Assembly (NCBI GenBank): GCA_030149525.1
Contig: JASBRJ010000391.1
Coordinates: 1 to 64,000, forward strand
DNA: 64,000 nucleotides
Direction of reading: 5' to 3'
Origin: a bacterium
Lineage (GTDB): Bacteria; Vulcanimicrobiota; Xenobia; Xenobiales; JADMJV01
The first letter of the stretch is position 1; the number at the start of each line of letters is the position of its first letter. This document shows positions 42,421 through 51,488 of this stretch, one piece after another. The notes beneath the pieces were generated by a model, which searched no databases, was not told the DNA's origin, and was given only the letters and a program-made list of their open reading frames with translations. The position numbers were made by a program, and so were the translations under genes.

Positions 42421-43482
42421 TCAGTGGAACGATTCAGCCACGATCTCTTCCATCGCTTCTCGTTGATTGAGAACCTGCAGTGCGAGGGTGAGTTGAGAGC
42501 GCGCTCGCACCAGGTTGTGTTCAGGAAAGCTTGCCCCGAAGTATTTGTCTTCCTGGAGGTGGTCGGTGAAAAAGCGAAGAGCCAACTCGTAGGTGAGCAG
42601 AAAAACAGAATAGACCATTCTCTCTTTTTCCGCCTGTGAGATGGAGTCGCCCAAAACTTCGGCATAGCCCTCTACCAGGGCTCGGAATCGATCCAGGTCC
42701 ACCGTGATGCTGTCCAGATCATCGGTGTCCTCTGGAGAAGAGCAGATGGCCGTGCGGCAGAGATCCCCGAAATCCAGGAGCCAACTTCCTTCCATCACCG
42801 TGTCGAGATCGATCACGCAAATGACCTCTTGCGAGCCTTCTCGGAAGAGGCAATTGTTGAGTTTGGTGTCGTTATGAGAGACCGCCTGGGGCACATGGGG
42901 TGCCAGCAGCCCGTCGAGACCGAATTCCGGGAAGCCGGAACCCGCATGGCGAATGGCGTAGTAGTCGGCCACCGATTGTCGGTCCTGTGGAGCAGCTTTC
43001 CAGGCCGCCTCCATTTTTTGGAAACGCTGGGGGGTATCGTGAAAGCCCTCGATGGTGGGGTGCAACGATAAATTGGCGGTGGAGAGGGCTTTGCCGAAGC
43101 CTGCAAAGGCCCGAGCAGCGTTCTTGAGGTGGGCGGGCGAGGGGGGAGTGTCGTAGGTGACGGTATCCGGAACCAGTTCACTGCATCGCCAGGCAACTTC
43201 ATTCTCGTCGATCATGAGAGGTCTTCCGTTGCCCGCTTGAAGAAAAGTGAGGGTCGGTTCTCCGCGGGAGCGTAAGAAGCCGGTCACTTTCTCTATGTTT
43301 TCCATCACCTGGTCGAGATCCGGAAACACATGGCTATTGAGACCTTGAAAGACGTAGTTGTGAGACCCTGACTCCACCAGCAGAGTCTTATGAATGAGGC
43401 CGCTCCCCAGGGATTCAACGGTATAGTCGGTTATGTCCGGAACGAAAGACCTGATCACCGATTCGGAAAGAGTCACGACCAC
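42421..43482 (-). CDS. Aminoglycoside-phosphotransferase-fold sugar kinase
   Basis: 353 residues. APH-family catalytic loop SHNDTKLNNCLF (HxDxxxxN) and metal-binding VIDLDTVMEGSWLLDFGD. Its start overlaps the stop of the nucleotidyltransferase gene by 10 bases. Kinase plus nucleotidyltransferase pairs of this type are AmgK-MurU (recycling of cell-wall amino sugars) or NahK-like hexosamine salvage enzymes, so a sugar 1-kinase role is more likely than antibiotic resistance. Confidence 0.8.
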   Translation of the reverse strand: MVVTLSESVIRSFVPDITDYTVESLGSGLIHKTLLVESGSHNYVFQGLNSHVFPDLDQVMENIEKVTGFLRSRGEPTLTFLQAGNGRPLMIDENEVAWRCSELVPDTVTYDTPPSPAHLKNAARAFAGFGKALSTANLSLHPTIEGFHDTPQRFQKMEAAWKAAPQDRQSVADYYAIRHAGSGFPEFGLDGLLAPHVPQAVSHNDTKLNNCLFREGSQEVICVIDLDTVMEGSWLLDFGDLCRTAICSSPEDTDDLDSITVDLDRFRALVEGYAEVLGDSISQAEKERMVYSVFLLTYELALRFFTDHLQEDKYFGASFPEHNLVRARSQLTLALQVLNQREAMEEIVAESFH

Positions 43483-44384
43483 AACTCCCTGTTATAGAGG
43501 CCCTGGTCAATCCGGCTCTTGATTCCCTCGGTGACGGCCGCTTTGTCCTCGGGATAGGTGACACCGAGCCAGGACTCTTCACTCACCAGGACTTTTACCT
43601 CTCCGGAACCCTCGGCCCGCCAGTCGTCCACAGCGGCAGGCAGATAGAACTCGCCCTTTTGCAGAGTGGTCTCGTCGTCGATGCCGTCTAGGTAGCGTGA
43701 GAAGCGTTGGCCCAGGTAGTCCATGAAGTCAGGAGCGAATCCCCAGCAGTTCATGGAGACCAGGGATTGGTCGGAGAAGGTTTTCCCAGAGTCCTCATCC
43801 ATTACGGAGTCAGGACCGTTTCGCTTCAGCTTGGTTCTCTCGACGATGCCCCGCAATACGCCGTCTTCCACTTCGCAAACACCTCGGGATACGGTTCCTG
43901 AGGGGCTCAGGGTGTTGCACAGACGGAACCCCACCATGCAGGGATCCGGATCGTCTTTTCCGGCCAGGTGTTCGGCCAGTCGTTGGAAGGCTTGGGGGCC
44001 GTAATAATCGTCGGCATTGATAGCGAAGAAGGGCGACCGGACGCAAGTGCGAGCCGCCCACACGGCGTGACCGGTCCCCCAGGGGCGCTGCCGTTTTGAG
44101 GCATCGATCTTGCTCTCGTAACCGGGGGGGAGATCGCCGAATTCCTGGTAGCACAACTCCACCTCAAGCGAGTCGGGCAGACGGGACAGAATCGTCTCGC
44201 GAAAGTCTTTCTCGAAGCTTTCTCGGATAACGAAGACAACCTTATCCACACCCGCTTTCATGGCGTCGTAGATGGAGTATTCCATGATCACTTCGCCGTT
44301 GGGTCCGACACCGTCGAGTTGCTTGAGTCCACCATACCGGCTCCCCATGCCGGCCGCTAGGATTACCAGGGTCAATTTGTTCAT
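43473..44384 (-). CDS. NDP-sugar pyrophosphorylase-like nucleotidyltransferase
   Basis: 303 residues from ATG 44384, with GAAAGG 8 bases upstream; an in-frame start 24 bases earlier lacks support. The signature VILAAGMGSRYGGLKQL binds the NTP; FAINADDYYG supplies the Mg-binding Asp. It probably makes NDP-sugar from the sugar-1-phosphate produced by the kinase at 42421. The MurU comparison is inference, since MurU is shorter. Confidence 0.85.
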   Translation of the reverse strand: MNKLTLVILAAGMGSRYGGLKQLDGVGPNGEVIMEYSIYDAMKAGVDKVVFVIRESFEKDFRETILSRLPDSLEVELCYQEFGDLPPGYESKIDASKRQRPWGTGHAVWAARTCVRSPFFAINADDYYGPQAFQRLAEHLAGKDDPDPCMVGFRLCNTLSPSGTVSRGVCEVEDGVLRGIVERTKLKRNGPDSVMDEDSGKTFSDQSLVSMNCWGFAPDFMDYLGQRFSRYLDGIDDETTLQKGEFYLPAAVDDWRAEGSGEVKVLVSEESWLGVTYPEDKAAVTEGIKSRIDQGLYNRELWS

Positions 44385-44418
44385 GAGCGACCTTTCAAAG
44401 CCGCTCATGGCTACCCTG

Positions 44419-46617
44419 CTAGCTTTCGCTCATGCGCCGACCCAATTGTTCGGCTCGTTCCAGCACTTCCCGTTCGGCGGGCGAGATTCGCCCTTGCTCG
44501 CGTTGGCGATTCCAATCTCGAAGCTTGTTGTCGGAGGAGGGGAAGATCAAACGGTCTTGTTGGGGGTGGGAGCCGAATTCTTCGATGTCACGACGAACGG
44601 AGCGGGCGAAGCCGGGGTGGACCCCGCGGTTGGCGATGATGCCCTGCACCGTTTCTTCATCCACCTCGCGCCAGTCGATACCCCGTTCTTGAGGAACGCT
44701 TATCTCGAGCCGCCTCTCTTGAGGAATGTCCTGAGCCAACTGTTCGGCCAGTTGACGACCTCGAACGCTGAGCCCGGCAAGAGACGTTTCGGCCGGATGG
44801 TTAGGGAGACCGGCGGTGTTGAGATGCATCTTCTTATGGGCTTCGGGAGGGAGGTGGCGCAGAGGATGTTCTTGCAGCGATTGCTTCTGATAGCCTAGAG
44901 CCTCCACCATCACCTTGTAGTGCGAGCTTTCGAACGGCTGAGAATCGGTGGGGAGAAGGCCTTTGGATTTCATCTGTTCGTGAGATTTCTGGAGGTTCAC
45001 CCGGGCTTCGGTGTCCTTGAGTTCCACCTTGATCTGCCCGTTGCTACCGGCCTCCAGTCGAACGCTCTCCTTGTCGAAGTATCGACCCATCTCAAGAAGT
45101 CTGACCCTGCCCGCTTGTTGAAGCTCGAGGATCTCTTGCAAGCTTCGAGGTGTAATGGGAGTACCGAACAGCTTCACCCGGTCCCACGCCTTGGCGATGG
45201 CCTGTTCGTCGCTCAAGGTGTTCTCCAGCACCGCCGTATGGAAGTTCTCGTTCGGAATCTGTGTTTGAGCGGCTTCCAGGGTGTTCTTGACGAAAAGGTC
45301 CACTTTGATCCCCGGATTCAGGTGAGCCATTTCCAGAGCAGCTTTGATGGCGCTTTCCCCGCTTCCCATCACGGCTGCCCGAGAACCTTCGGGCAGAGCT
45401 AGGATCGACTGCCGAACCATCTGGGAGCCCAACTGTCGGTCGTGGACAATCAGGGCACGTTGATCTTTTCCACGACTCAATTGGGTGAGCGTCTCGGCTT
45501 GGACAGATTGATCGGAATCGTTACTCAGGATGAGGAGCTTGTCCCTATCTTCCGCCGACATGTCTTCAAACAGTCCCAGGGTGCGGGCAAGTTGGCCTTG
45601 CGGGCCGGTGAGGCCGGTGGCCAGCACGAGATTCTTGCCTTTCATCTTGTGGCCACGGCTCGAGGTGACGGTGAAAAGACCGTCTTCGAAGGTCACTTCC
45701 TCAACCGGGCTCCGTTCGCACAAGAAGGCGTCGGGGAAGTCTTGAACCAGACTGTGAGAGAGTTGGGCCAGATGCTGGAACAGCTCTCCGCGGGTGGCCG
45801 GAGCGTTGCGATCCTCAAGTTGTTCAGACTCCGGTGCCACTCCATGAGAGGGGAGACCGGTGAGGGCGGCTTCGGCTTGACGGCCCAGGTTGGCTTGTGA
45901 GCGATAGTCGGCGAGGTGTCCGTGGAGGCTGAGCGGATGCTCCAAAGTGGCTAGAGCGTGACCTTCCTGAACCAGGTTGGTTCCGTCGGCGGAGGTTCTC
46001 AAGCTGTGGACGGCTCTGGCTCCTGCGTCGGAAAATGCGGCTCCTGCAATTTCTGATTCGAAGACGACCACCCGTCCGCCGCGCCGGGCCAATTGCCAGG
46101 CAGTGGTGAGCCCACCGGGTCCGGCTCCAATGACAATCGTGTCGGCCACGGGAACGTCCTGAGAGGTCTCCCAACCACGCAGCTGAGCGGTGGCGGTAAG
46201 GGCCGCCGGGGGGATGTAGTAGTCCTGCGTTCGGTAAAGACCGTCGGCCACTTGCTGGGGATGCCGGAGCAAGCAGAACTGTTCGTTTTCGAGTTCTCTG
46301 AGCAGGGGAGAGGTGGAGGAGTGGGCCCGGGGACCCAACTTGCCAGAGACGAAGTTCTTCTCTTTCAGGGCGCTCTCTTCAGGGGTCATTCGGCCCGTCT
46401 GGACCGCCTCTTCCAGAAGCTGTCGGTAGCGGGCCTGATTGTCGGCCACCACATCACATAACAGTTTTCCCTGCTCTGACGGGCTGTAATAGGTGTCAGC
46501 GATGTTGGAAGGGAAACTCCCCGGTGGGTTTTGCCCACTCTGAAAAAGACGATCCACGGGGACCGTTTTAGGTGACAGGTCGGGGTGTCGGGGCGAGTTG
46601 TTGGACGGAACTTTCAC
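44419..46617 (-). CDS. FAD-dependent oxidoreductase with long N-terminal extension
   Basis: 732 residues; flavoproteins of this fold are usually 350-550. N-terminal about 155 residues have no recognised domain and are partly disordered. A Rossmann motif VIGAGPGGLTTAWQLARRGG (near 160-180) binds FAD, and an AVMGSGESAIKAALEMA motif (near 420) resembles a second nucleotide-binding loop. It is upstream of the nucleotidyltransferase-kinase pair on the same strand, 34 bases away. Substrate unknown. Confidence 0.8.
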   Translation of the reverse strand: MKVPSNNSPRHPDLSPKTVPVDRLFQSGQNPPGSFPSNIADTYYSPSEQGKLLCDVVADNQARYRQLLEEAVQTGRMTPEESALKEKNFVSGKLGPRAHSSTSPLLRELENEQFCLLRHPQQVADGLYRTQDYYIPPAALTATAQLRGWETSQDVPVADTIVIGAGPGGLTTAWQLARRGGRVVVFESEIAGAAFSDAGARAVHSLRTSADGTNLVQEGHALATLEHPLSLHGHLADYRSQANLGRQAEAALTGLPSHGVAPESEQLEDRNAPATRGELFQHLAQLSHSLVQDFPDAFLCERSPVEEVTFEDGLFTVTSSRGHKMKGKNLVLATGLTGPQGQLARTLGLFEDMSAEDRDKLLILSNDSDQSVQAETLTQLSRGKDQRALIVHDRQLGSQMVRQSILALPEGSRAAVMGSGESAIKAALEMAHLNPGIKVDLFVKNTLEAAQTQIPNENFHTAVLENTLSDEQAIAKAWDRVKLFGTPITPRSLQEILELQQAGRVRLLEMGRYFDKESVRLEAGSNGQIKVELKDTEARVNLQKSHEQMKSKGLLPTDSQPFESSHYKVMVEALGYQKQSLQEHPLRHLPPEAHKKMHLNTAGLPNHPAETSLAGLSVRGRQLAEQLAQDIPQERRLEISVPQERGIDWREVDEETVQGIIANRGVHPGFARSVRRDIEEFGSHPQQDRLIFPSSDNKLRDWNRQREQGRISPAEREVLERAEQLGRRMSES

Positions 46618-46810
46618 GTGTGACCCAAGGATACCGGAACAACAGTTCCGATGGAACAGATTCGTTGTAACTTTTTTGCAACTTCTCAGAAGGCAAGAAC
46701 GGTTACAGTTGGAAAAATCTTTTAGGAGCCTAAACGTGCAGATCCAAACCCTTCAACCCGAAAAATTGATTTCTATGGCACTTCGTTATAAGGGAGTCCT
46801 TAACTAGGAC

Positions 46811-47584
46811 GTGTCATCCGGTCCACGCCTTCTCGCAGCGGCCATCCAGTACCGACCCCTCTGGGGCAAAGTCGATCACAATCGTACTCGATTACTTTTT
46901 CTTGTTCATTCTGCCGCCAAATTAGGGGCAGAACTCATCGTTTTGCCGGAAATGTGCACCTCCGGCTATATCTTCGCCGACAGAGAGTCCGTGCTCAGCC
47001 ATTGTGAGCCTCGCTCCGGACCGAGCGTCCAACTGTTTCAGCGGGAAGCTGTCCGGCTCGGTGTCACCCTTTGCTTCGGCTGGCCGGAGAGAGACCCCGA
47101 GACCGACCTTCTGTACAATTCTGCGGCGGTGTGCTTCCCCGACGGAAAGACGATTTTCTATCGAAAGCGACTCCTCTACGAGGCCGATGAGACATGGTCG
47201 GCTCCCGGCGACACTCCTTATCCCGAATGGACCAGTCAACAGGGTTTGAAATGTACTCTCGGGATCTGCATGGATCTCAACGACGACGGTTTCATACAGC
47301 ATCTGAAGGAGAAAGAGTGTCGGGTGGTAGCGTTTCCCACCAACTGGATCGACCAGGGGTTCAAAGTTTGGAACTACTGGGCCTGGCGTCTCGATGGAAC
47401 AGGCTCTTGTTTGGTGGCCGCCAACCGATACGGAACCGAAGAGACGACCCGTTTTAGCGGGGATTCAGCCATTCTCGACGGCCGGACTCTTCTAGGCTGG
47501 ACCGAAGCCACCGGAGACAATGTTGTGGCCGCCTACATTCCGCTTGAGCCCACTCCTTTTCAGCCGGATGAAGATCAAGACTGA
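46811..47584 (+). CDS. Nitrilase-superfamily amidohydrolase
   Basis: 257 residues from a GTG start. The catalytic triad is visible: Glu47 in LPEMCTSGY, Lys119 in FYRKRLLYE and Cys153 in GICMDLND. Such enzymes hydrolyse C-N bonds (amides, ureido groups, NAD-related or dicarboxylate amides). Substrate not predictable from sequence. The gene overlaps the JAMM gene by 17 bases, so the two are probably translated together, and pantothenate genes follow. Confidence 0.85.
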   Translation: MSSGPRLLAAAIQYRPLWGKVDHNRTRLLFLVHSAAKLGAELIVLPEMCTSGYIFADRESVLSHCEPRSGPSVQLFQREAVRLGVTLCFGWPERDPETDLLYNSAAVCFPDGKTIFYRKRLLYEADETWSAPGDTPYPEWTSQQGLKCTLGICMDLNDDGFIQHLKEKECRVVAFPTNWIDQGFKVWNYWAWRLDGTGSCLVAANRYGTEETTRFSGDSAILDGRTLLGWTEATGDNVVAAYIPLEPTPFQPDEDQD

Positions 47585-47963
47585 TATTCTCAAGTCTTTG
47601 GAGCGGCTCGCGCATCGCTCCAAAGACCGGGAACGCTGCGGAGTTCTTTGGTACGAAGCCGGAGACTGCGTTCGCCAATACACTTTGTATCCCGGTCCGA
47701 CGGGGGAGAGCCGGTTCGAGTTTTCAGACGATTGGTGGCTTCAACAGCTTTATCAGGCGCGTGCTCGGGGTCTGAGGTTTGCCGGCCTCTTCCATTCGCA
47801 CCCGGCCCGCTGCTCGACTTTTCCAAGCCTTCTTGATCGACAAGGGCACTCTTTCTGCCGCACCCTTATCCTGAGTGCCGGGGAGGAGCCGTCTCGCTGC
47901 TTTGCGCTCGGGCCGCCGGGATCGGTCCCGCTTCAAGAGCCCCTTTTGCTGATGGAGGGTTAA
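47568..47963 (+). CDS. JAB1/MPN (JAMM) zinc metalloprotease
   Basis: 131 residues from ATG 47568. The JAMM motif is complete: Glu22 (RERCG), His76 and His78 in GLFHSHPA, Ser87 and Asp90 in the expected HxHP-x7-S-x2-D spacing. Bacterial JAMM proteases cleave ubiquitin-like or sulfur-carrier tails, as in MoaD/ThiS-type systems. No ubiquitin-like protein gene is adjacent. The overlap with the nitrilase gene makes a joint function possible. Confidence 0.85.
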   Translation: MKIKTDILKSLERLAHRSKDRERCGVLWYEAGDCVRQYTLYPGPTGESRFEFSDDWWLQQLYQARARGLRFAGLFHSHPARCSTFPSLLDRQGHSFCRTLILSAGEEPSRCFALGPPGSVPLQEPLLLMEG

Positions 47964-48134
47964 CCAGAATCATGAACCATCTGGAAAAAGTCAAAAGCGG
48001 TTCTTAAAAACACTTTCCTCCTGTCTCGGTTTTAATTATAGTGACAGCAGATGCTCCTACCAATCGGAGGAGACGTCTCTCAAAATCTACACTCAGGTGA
48101 TCCTGACTGGCCCCTACCTGAAAGGAGGGTACCG

Positions 48135-49022
48135 ATGTCGACGGTTCTCAACCCCTGCGCGCCCGCACTGACGAGGCGCAAATTCCGCTTGCAAGACTTC
48201 GCGGAACACAAACAAAAAGGCGAGCCCATTGTGATGGTGACCGCCTACGACTCCACCAGCGCGCGGCTCGCCGAGCTTGCAGGTATCGAAGTGATCCTGG
48301 TGGGCGATTCGGTGGCCATGGTGTGTTTAGGCCACGACACCACTCTCCCCGTGACTCTAGAGCAGATGCTTCACCACGCCCGTGCCGTAGCCCGAGGAGC
48401 TCGAACGCCCTTTCTCATTGGAGACCTGCCTTTTCTGAGTTATCACGGTACACCCGCCGAGGCCGTTCACAACGCCGGACTGTTCCTCAAAGAAGCGGCT
48501 ATGGATGCTGTGAAGCTTGAGGGGGGACGCGAGCGCCTCCCTGCTGTTCGAGCCATTATCGAGGCCGGAATTCCGGTCATGGGACATCTCGGTCTGACTC
48601 CTCAAAAGATTCGCCAGTTGGGTGGCTTTAAGCCTCAGGCGAGAACAGCTGCGGCCGCCCAATTTCTGACCGAAGATGCTCTGGCGCTCCAAGACGCAGG
48701 TGTGTTCAGCCTGGTTTTGGAGTCGGTTCCTCAAGAGGTGGCACTCCATGTGAGCCAGGAGCTAGAGATTCCCACCATTGGCATCGGTGCAGGACCTCAT
48801 TGCGATGGACAGGTTCTGGTCTGGCACGACCTGCTCGGCTTGGACGACACCTTTGTGCCTCCCTTTGCCAAGACTTACCGCTCGGTGGGTAAGATGATTG
48901 TAGAAGGTTTAGCCGATTACCGTCGGGAGGTCAAAGACGGTCTTTTCCCTGCCGCTCCTCAAACGCGAAGTATGGAGCCTCAAGAGTTGGATGAGTTCCA
49001 GCAGAAGGTGCGTGCTTGTTAA
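48135..49022 (+). CDS. panB: 3-methyl-2-oxobutanoate hydroxymethyltransferase
   Basis: 295 residues. ATG 48135 follows GAAAGGAGGG at a good distance; earlier in-frame codons are not family-like. Signature segments VMVTAYDSTSARL, EVILVGDSVAMV, MGHLGLTPQ and IGIGAGPHCDGQVLV define PanB, which makes ketopantoate from 2-oxoisovalerate using methylene-THF. A TATAGT-like -10 lies about 90 bases upstream. The panE gene overlaps by 7 bases. Confidence 0.95.
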   Translation: MSTVLNPCAPALTRRKFRLQDFAEHKQKGEPIVMVTAYDSTSARLAELAGIEVILVGDSVAMVCLGHDTTLPVTLEQMLHHARAVARGARTPFLIGDLPFLSYHGTPAEAVHNAGLFLKEAAMDAVKLEGGRERLPAVRAIIEAGIPVMGHLGLTPQKIRQLGGFKPQARTAAAAQFLTEDALALQDAGVFSLVLESVPQEVALHVSQELEIPTIGIGAGPHCDGQVLVWHDLLGLDDTFVPPFAKTYRSVGKMIVEGLADYRREVKDGLFPAAPQTRSMEPQELDEFQQKVRAC

Positions 49023-49879
49023 TTGTTGGGACCGGTGCGGTGGCTGCGTTTCTGTGCCGGTCCCTGAAATCCGACTTCCAAGTTTTCGGTGCACCGTCTG
49101 CCAGACTGAGTGCTCTCGACAAACTCTATTCCGCGGGTCGTGAGAGTGTGGGGGTGAGTCGGCCGGATGAGGTGGGTGCTCACGCTCTGTGGATTGTGGC
49201 GGTCAAAGCCTGGCAGAATTCTGAGAAGTTCGAGCTTCTCAAAGGGGCGCCTCGGCCTCAAGCCGTTCTGGTTCTCCAAAACGGCTTGGACCCGGAGGTG
49301 TGTTGGAGGCAGCCAGACTGGATAGTCGAGCGTGGGCTTTCCACTTACGGTGTGAGGAGTATCGGCCCGGGCGTGGTGGAGGGGGGAGAGATGGGGTGCT
49401 TGACTCTTAAGCAGCACTCTGCATTTCATGACGTCTTGGAACAGGCGGGTCTTGCGGTGGAAACGGCCGCCGACATGCGGGCCTCGGTTTGGCGCAAGCT
49501 TGCCGTCAACGCCTCTTTGAATGTGGTGGCCACGCTTTACGGCCTCACCAACGGAGAAGCGCTGGCCCATCCGGAAGGTGCGCACACGATGCTTCAGGTG
49601 TGTGGCGAGGTGGCGCGACTGGCCCGATGTCTGGGAGTGGAGGCCGAGGCCCTGGATTACTGGCAGCACACACAACACGTGGCCCGGCAGACCGGTGAGA
49701 ACATCTGCTCCACCTTGGCCGACTTTCGGGCGGGCCGACCCACCGAGTACGACTCCATCAACGGCCGACTCCTGCAGCTCGGCCGCCAATGGGGTGTTAA
49801 GATTCCGGCGCTGCAAAGTCTTGACAGACGATTCTCAAGCTTAGCAAAAAACCGAGTATCGGAGTGTCTCTTTCCTTGA
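49016..49879 (+). CDS. panE: Ketopantoate reductase (PanE-like)
   Basis: 287 residues from a TTG start overlapping the panB stop. The Rossmann dinucleotide motif is short at the N-terminus (IVGTGAVAAFL), the catalytic Lys lies in RKLAVNASLN, and a C-terminal helical domain ends the protein. It reduces 2-dehydropantoate to pantoate with NADPH. Position between panB and panC supports this role. Confidence 0.88.
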   Translation: MLIVGTGAVAAFLCRSLKSDFQVFGAPSARLSALDKLYSAGRESVGVSRPDEVGAHALWIVAVKAWQNSEKFELLKGAPRPQAVLVLQNGLDPEVCWRQPDWIVERGLSTYGVRSIGPGVVEGGEMGCLTLKQHSAFHDVLEQAGLAVETAADMRASVWRKLAVNASLNVVATLYGLTNGEALAHPEGAHTMLQVCGEVARLARCLGVEAEALDYWQHTQHVARQTGENICSTLADFRAGRPTEYDSINGRLLQLGRQWGVKIPALQSLDRRFSSLAKNRVSECLFP

Positions 49880-50718
49880 AGATTCTCCACTCCGTCGCCG
49901 AGGCACGCCGGGCCCGAGCCGATTTGACGGGAGCTGTGGGGTTCGTGCCTACCATGGGTGCCCTCCACCAGGGTCATGCCGAACTCATGAAGGTTGCGGT
50001 GGATGCCTGCGGGTCCGTCATGGTTTCGATTTTTGTCAATCCCACTCAGTTTGGACCCGCCGAAGACTTCGCCCGCTACCCCAGGACTTTGGAGGCCGAC
50101 CTTGATCTTTGCCGCGCGGTAGGAGTGGAGGCGGTCTGGGTTCCGGCGGTGGAGGACATCTATCCCGCCGGAGCTCAGACGGTGGTCGAGGTAGAGGATC
50201 TCGGCAACCGGTTTGAAGGAGAGTCGCGGCCCGGGCATTTTCGCGGTGTGGCCACCGTGGTGAGCAAACTGTTTCATGTGACAAAGCCCCATAAGGCTTT
50301 TTTTGGTGAGAAAGACCTCCAGCAGCTTTTTGTGATCAAGCGGATGGTCGAAGACCTTCTCTTCGACATCGAGATTGTGGGCGTTCCCACCGTTCGTGAG
50401 GAGTCCGGCCTGGCTCTTTCGAGTCGAAACGCCTACCTTCAGCCCGAGCAGCGTCTTAAAGCCAAGCAGATCTATGAAAGTTTGCAGGCGGTCAGGGAGG
50501 CTCACCGTAACGGTTGTCGGACGGCCTCTTTGTTGGAAGAGAAGTTCCGGAGTCGGTTGGGCTCACTGCTGGAGGCAAAAGTGGAGCGGTTCGATCTTTT
50601 CAGTCCGCATCTCAGTCATCGTTATCAAGGAGAAGAGAGGGTCGATGCCGGTTACTGCGCGGTGGTTGTGCGGTACGGAGGAGTTCGTCTTTTGGATAAT
50701 ATCAGTTTATGTTGCTAG
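49864..50718 (+). CDS. panC: Pantothenate synthetase
   Basis: 284 residues with the nucleotidylyltransferase-type motifs: PTMGALHQGHAEL (HIGH-like), VNPTQFGPAEDF and LALSSRNAYL (KMSKS-equivalent). It joins pantoate and beta-alanine with ATP. Start overlaps the panE end by 16 bases and its own end overlaps the coaX start, making a continuous panB-panE-panC-coaX unit. Confidence 0.95.
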   Translation: MSLSLKILHSVAEARRARADLTGAVGFVPTMGALHQGHAELMKVAVDACGSVMVSIFVNPTQFGPAEDFARYPRTLEADLDLCRAVGVEAVWVPAVEDIYPAGAQTVVEVEDLGNRFEGESRPGHFRGVATVVSKLFHVTKPHKAFFGEKDLQQLFVIKRMVEDLLFDIEIVGVPTVREESGLALSSRNAYLQPEQRLKAKQIYESLQAVREAHRNGCRTASLLEEKFRSRLGSLLEAKVERFDLFSPHLSHRYQGEERVDAGYCAVVVRYGGVRLLDNISLCC

Positions 50719-51488
50719 CAATCGATATCGGTAATACCAACGTGACGTTGGGTGTCTTTGAGGGGGAGGAGGTTCGTTCGGATTGGCGGCTGCGCTCTTC
50801 ACGCCACTCCTCCAAAGACGAAGTTGGAATGTCCTTGATGGGGCTTTTTCAATACGCCGGATTGAAAGTGGCGGACTTGAGAGGGGTGTGTTTGGCTTCG
50901 GTGGTGCCTCCTCTCACCGGAACCTACGTTCAAGCATGCCTGCAGTATCTTCGGATCACTCCGCTGGTGGTGGAAACGGGAGTCAAAACCGGGGTCAAGG
51001 TCCAGGTGACCGAGCCGCGTTCTGTTGGGGCAGATAGAATTGTCAACGCATGCGCTGTGAAGGCATTGGTGAACGGTCCGGCCATCGTGGTGGATTTCGG
51101 CACGGCCACAACTTTCGACGCTGTCGACCGTCACGGGAACTATATCGGTGGAGCCATCGCTCCTGGATTGGAAGTGGCCGTAGACTCCCTTTCCGGGCGA
51201 ACCGCCAAGCTGCCCAGAGTGGAACTGGTTGTGCCGCCCAGAGCGATCGGCAAAAGTACGATCGAAGCCATCCGATCAGGCGTCTTGTTCGGATATGTTT
51301 CCTTGGTAGAAGGTATGATCGCCAGAATCTCGGCCGAGATGGCGGAGGAGGAAGGTGGGGAGTGTACGGTTGTTGCCACGGGAGGCTTGGCGCCCACCAT
51401 CGCAGGTCTGACCTCGGTTATCCATAGGGTTGAGCCTAATCTTACACTGGAAGGCCTGCGACTGATTTGGAATCTTAATCGGGCATAG
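50709..51488 (+). CDS. coaX: Type III pantothenate kinase
   Basis: 259 residues. ASKHA-type motifs: AIDIGNTNVTLG at the start, SVGADRIVNACAV and VDFGTATTFDA. CoaX phosphorylates pantothenate, the first step to CoA, and usually needs a monovalent cation and resists feedback. It is the last of the pan genes. No panD (aspartate decarboxylase) gene is in the window. The stop overlaps the convergent gene at 51475 by 14 bases. Confidence 0.95.
   Translation: MLLAIDIGNTNVTLGVFEGEEVRSDWRLRSSRHSSKDEVGMSLMGLFQYAGLKVADLRGVCLASVVPPLTGTYVQACLQYLRITPLVVETGVKTGVKVQVTEPRSVGADRIVNACAVKALVNGPAIVVDFGTATTFDAVDRHGNYIGGAIAPGLEVAVDSLSGRTAKLPRVELVVPPRAIGKSTIEAIRSGVLFGYVSLVEGMIARISAEMAEEEGGECTVVATGGLAPTIAGLTSVIHRVEPNLTLEGLRLIWNLNRA

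Noticed and set aside
46598-46807. 69-codon frame before the nitrilase gene
   Set aside because: No ribosome-binding site, no family resemblance, overlaps the FAD gene start; likely chance.
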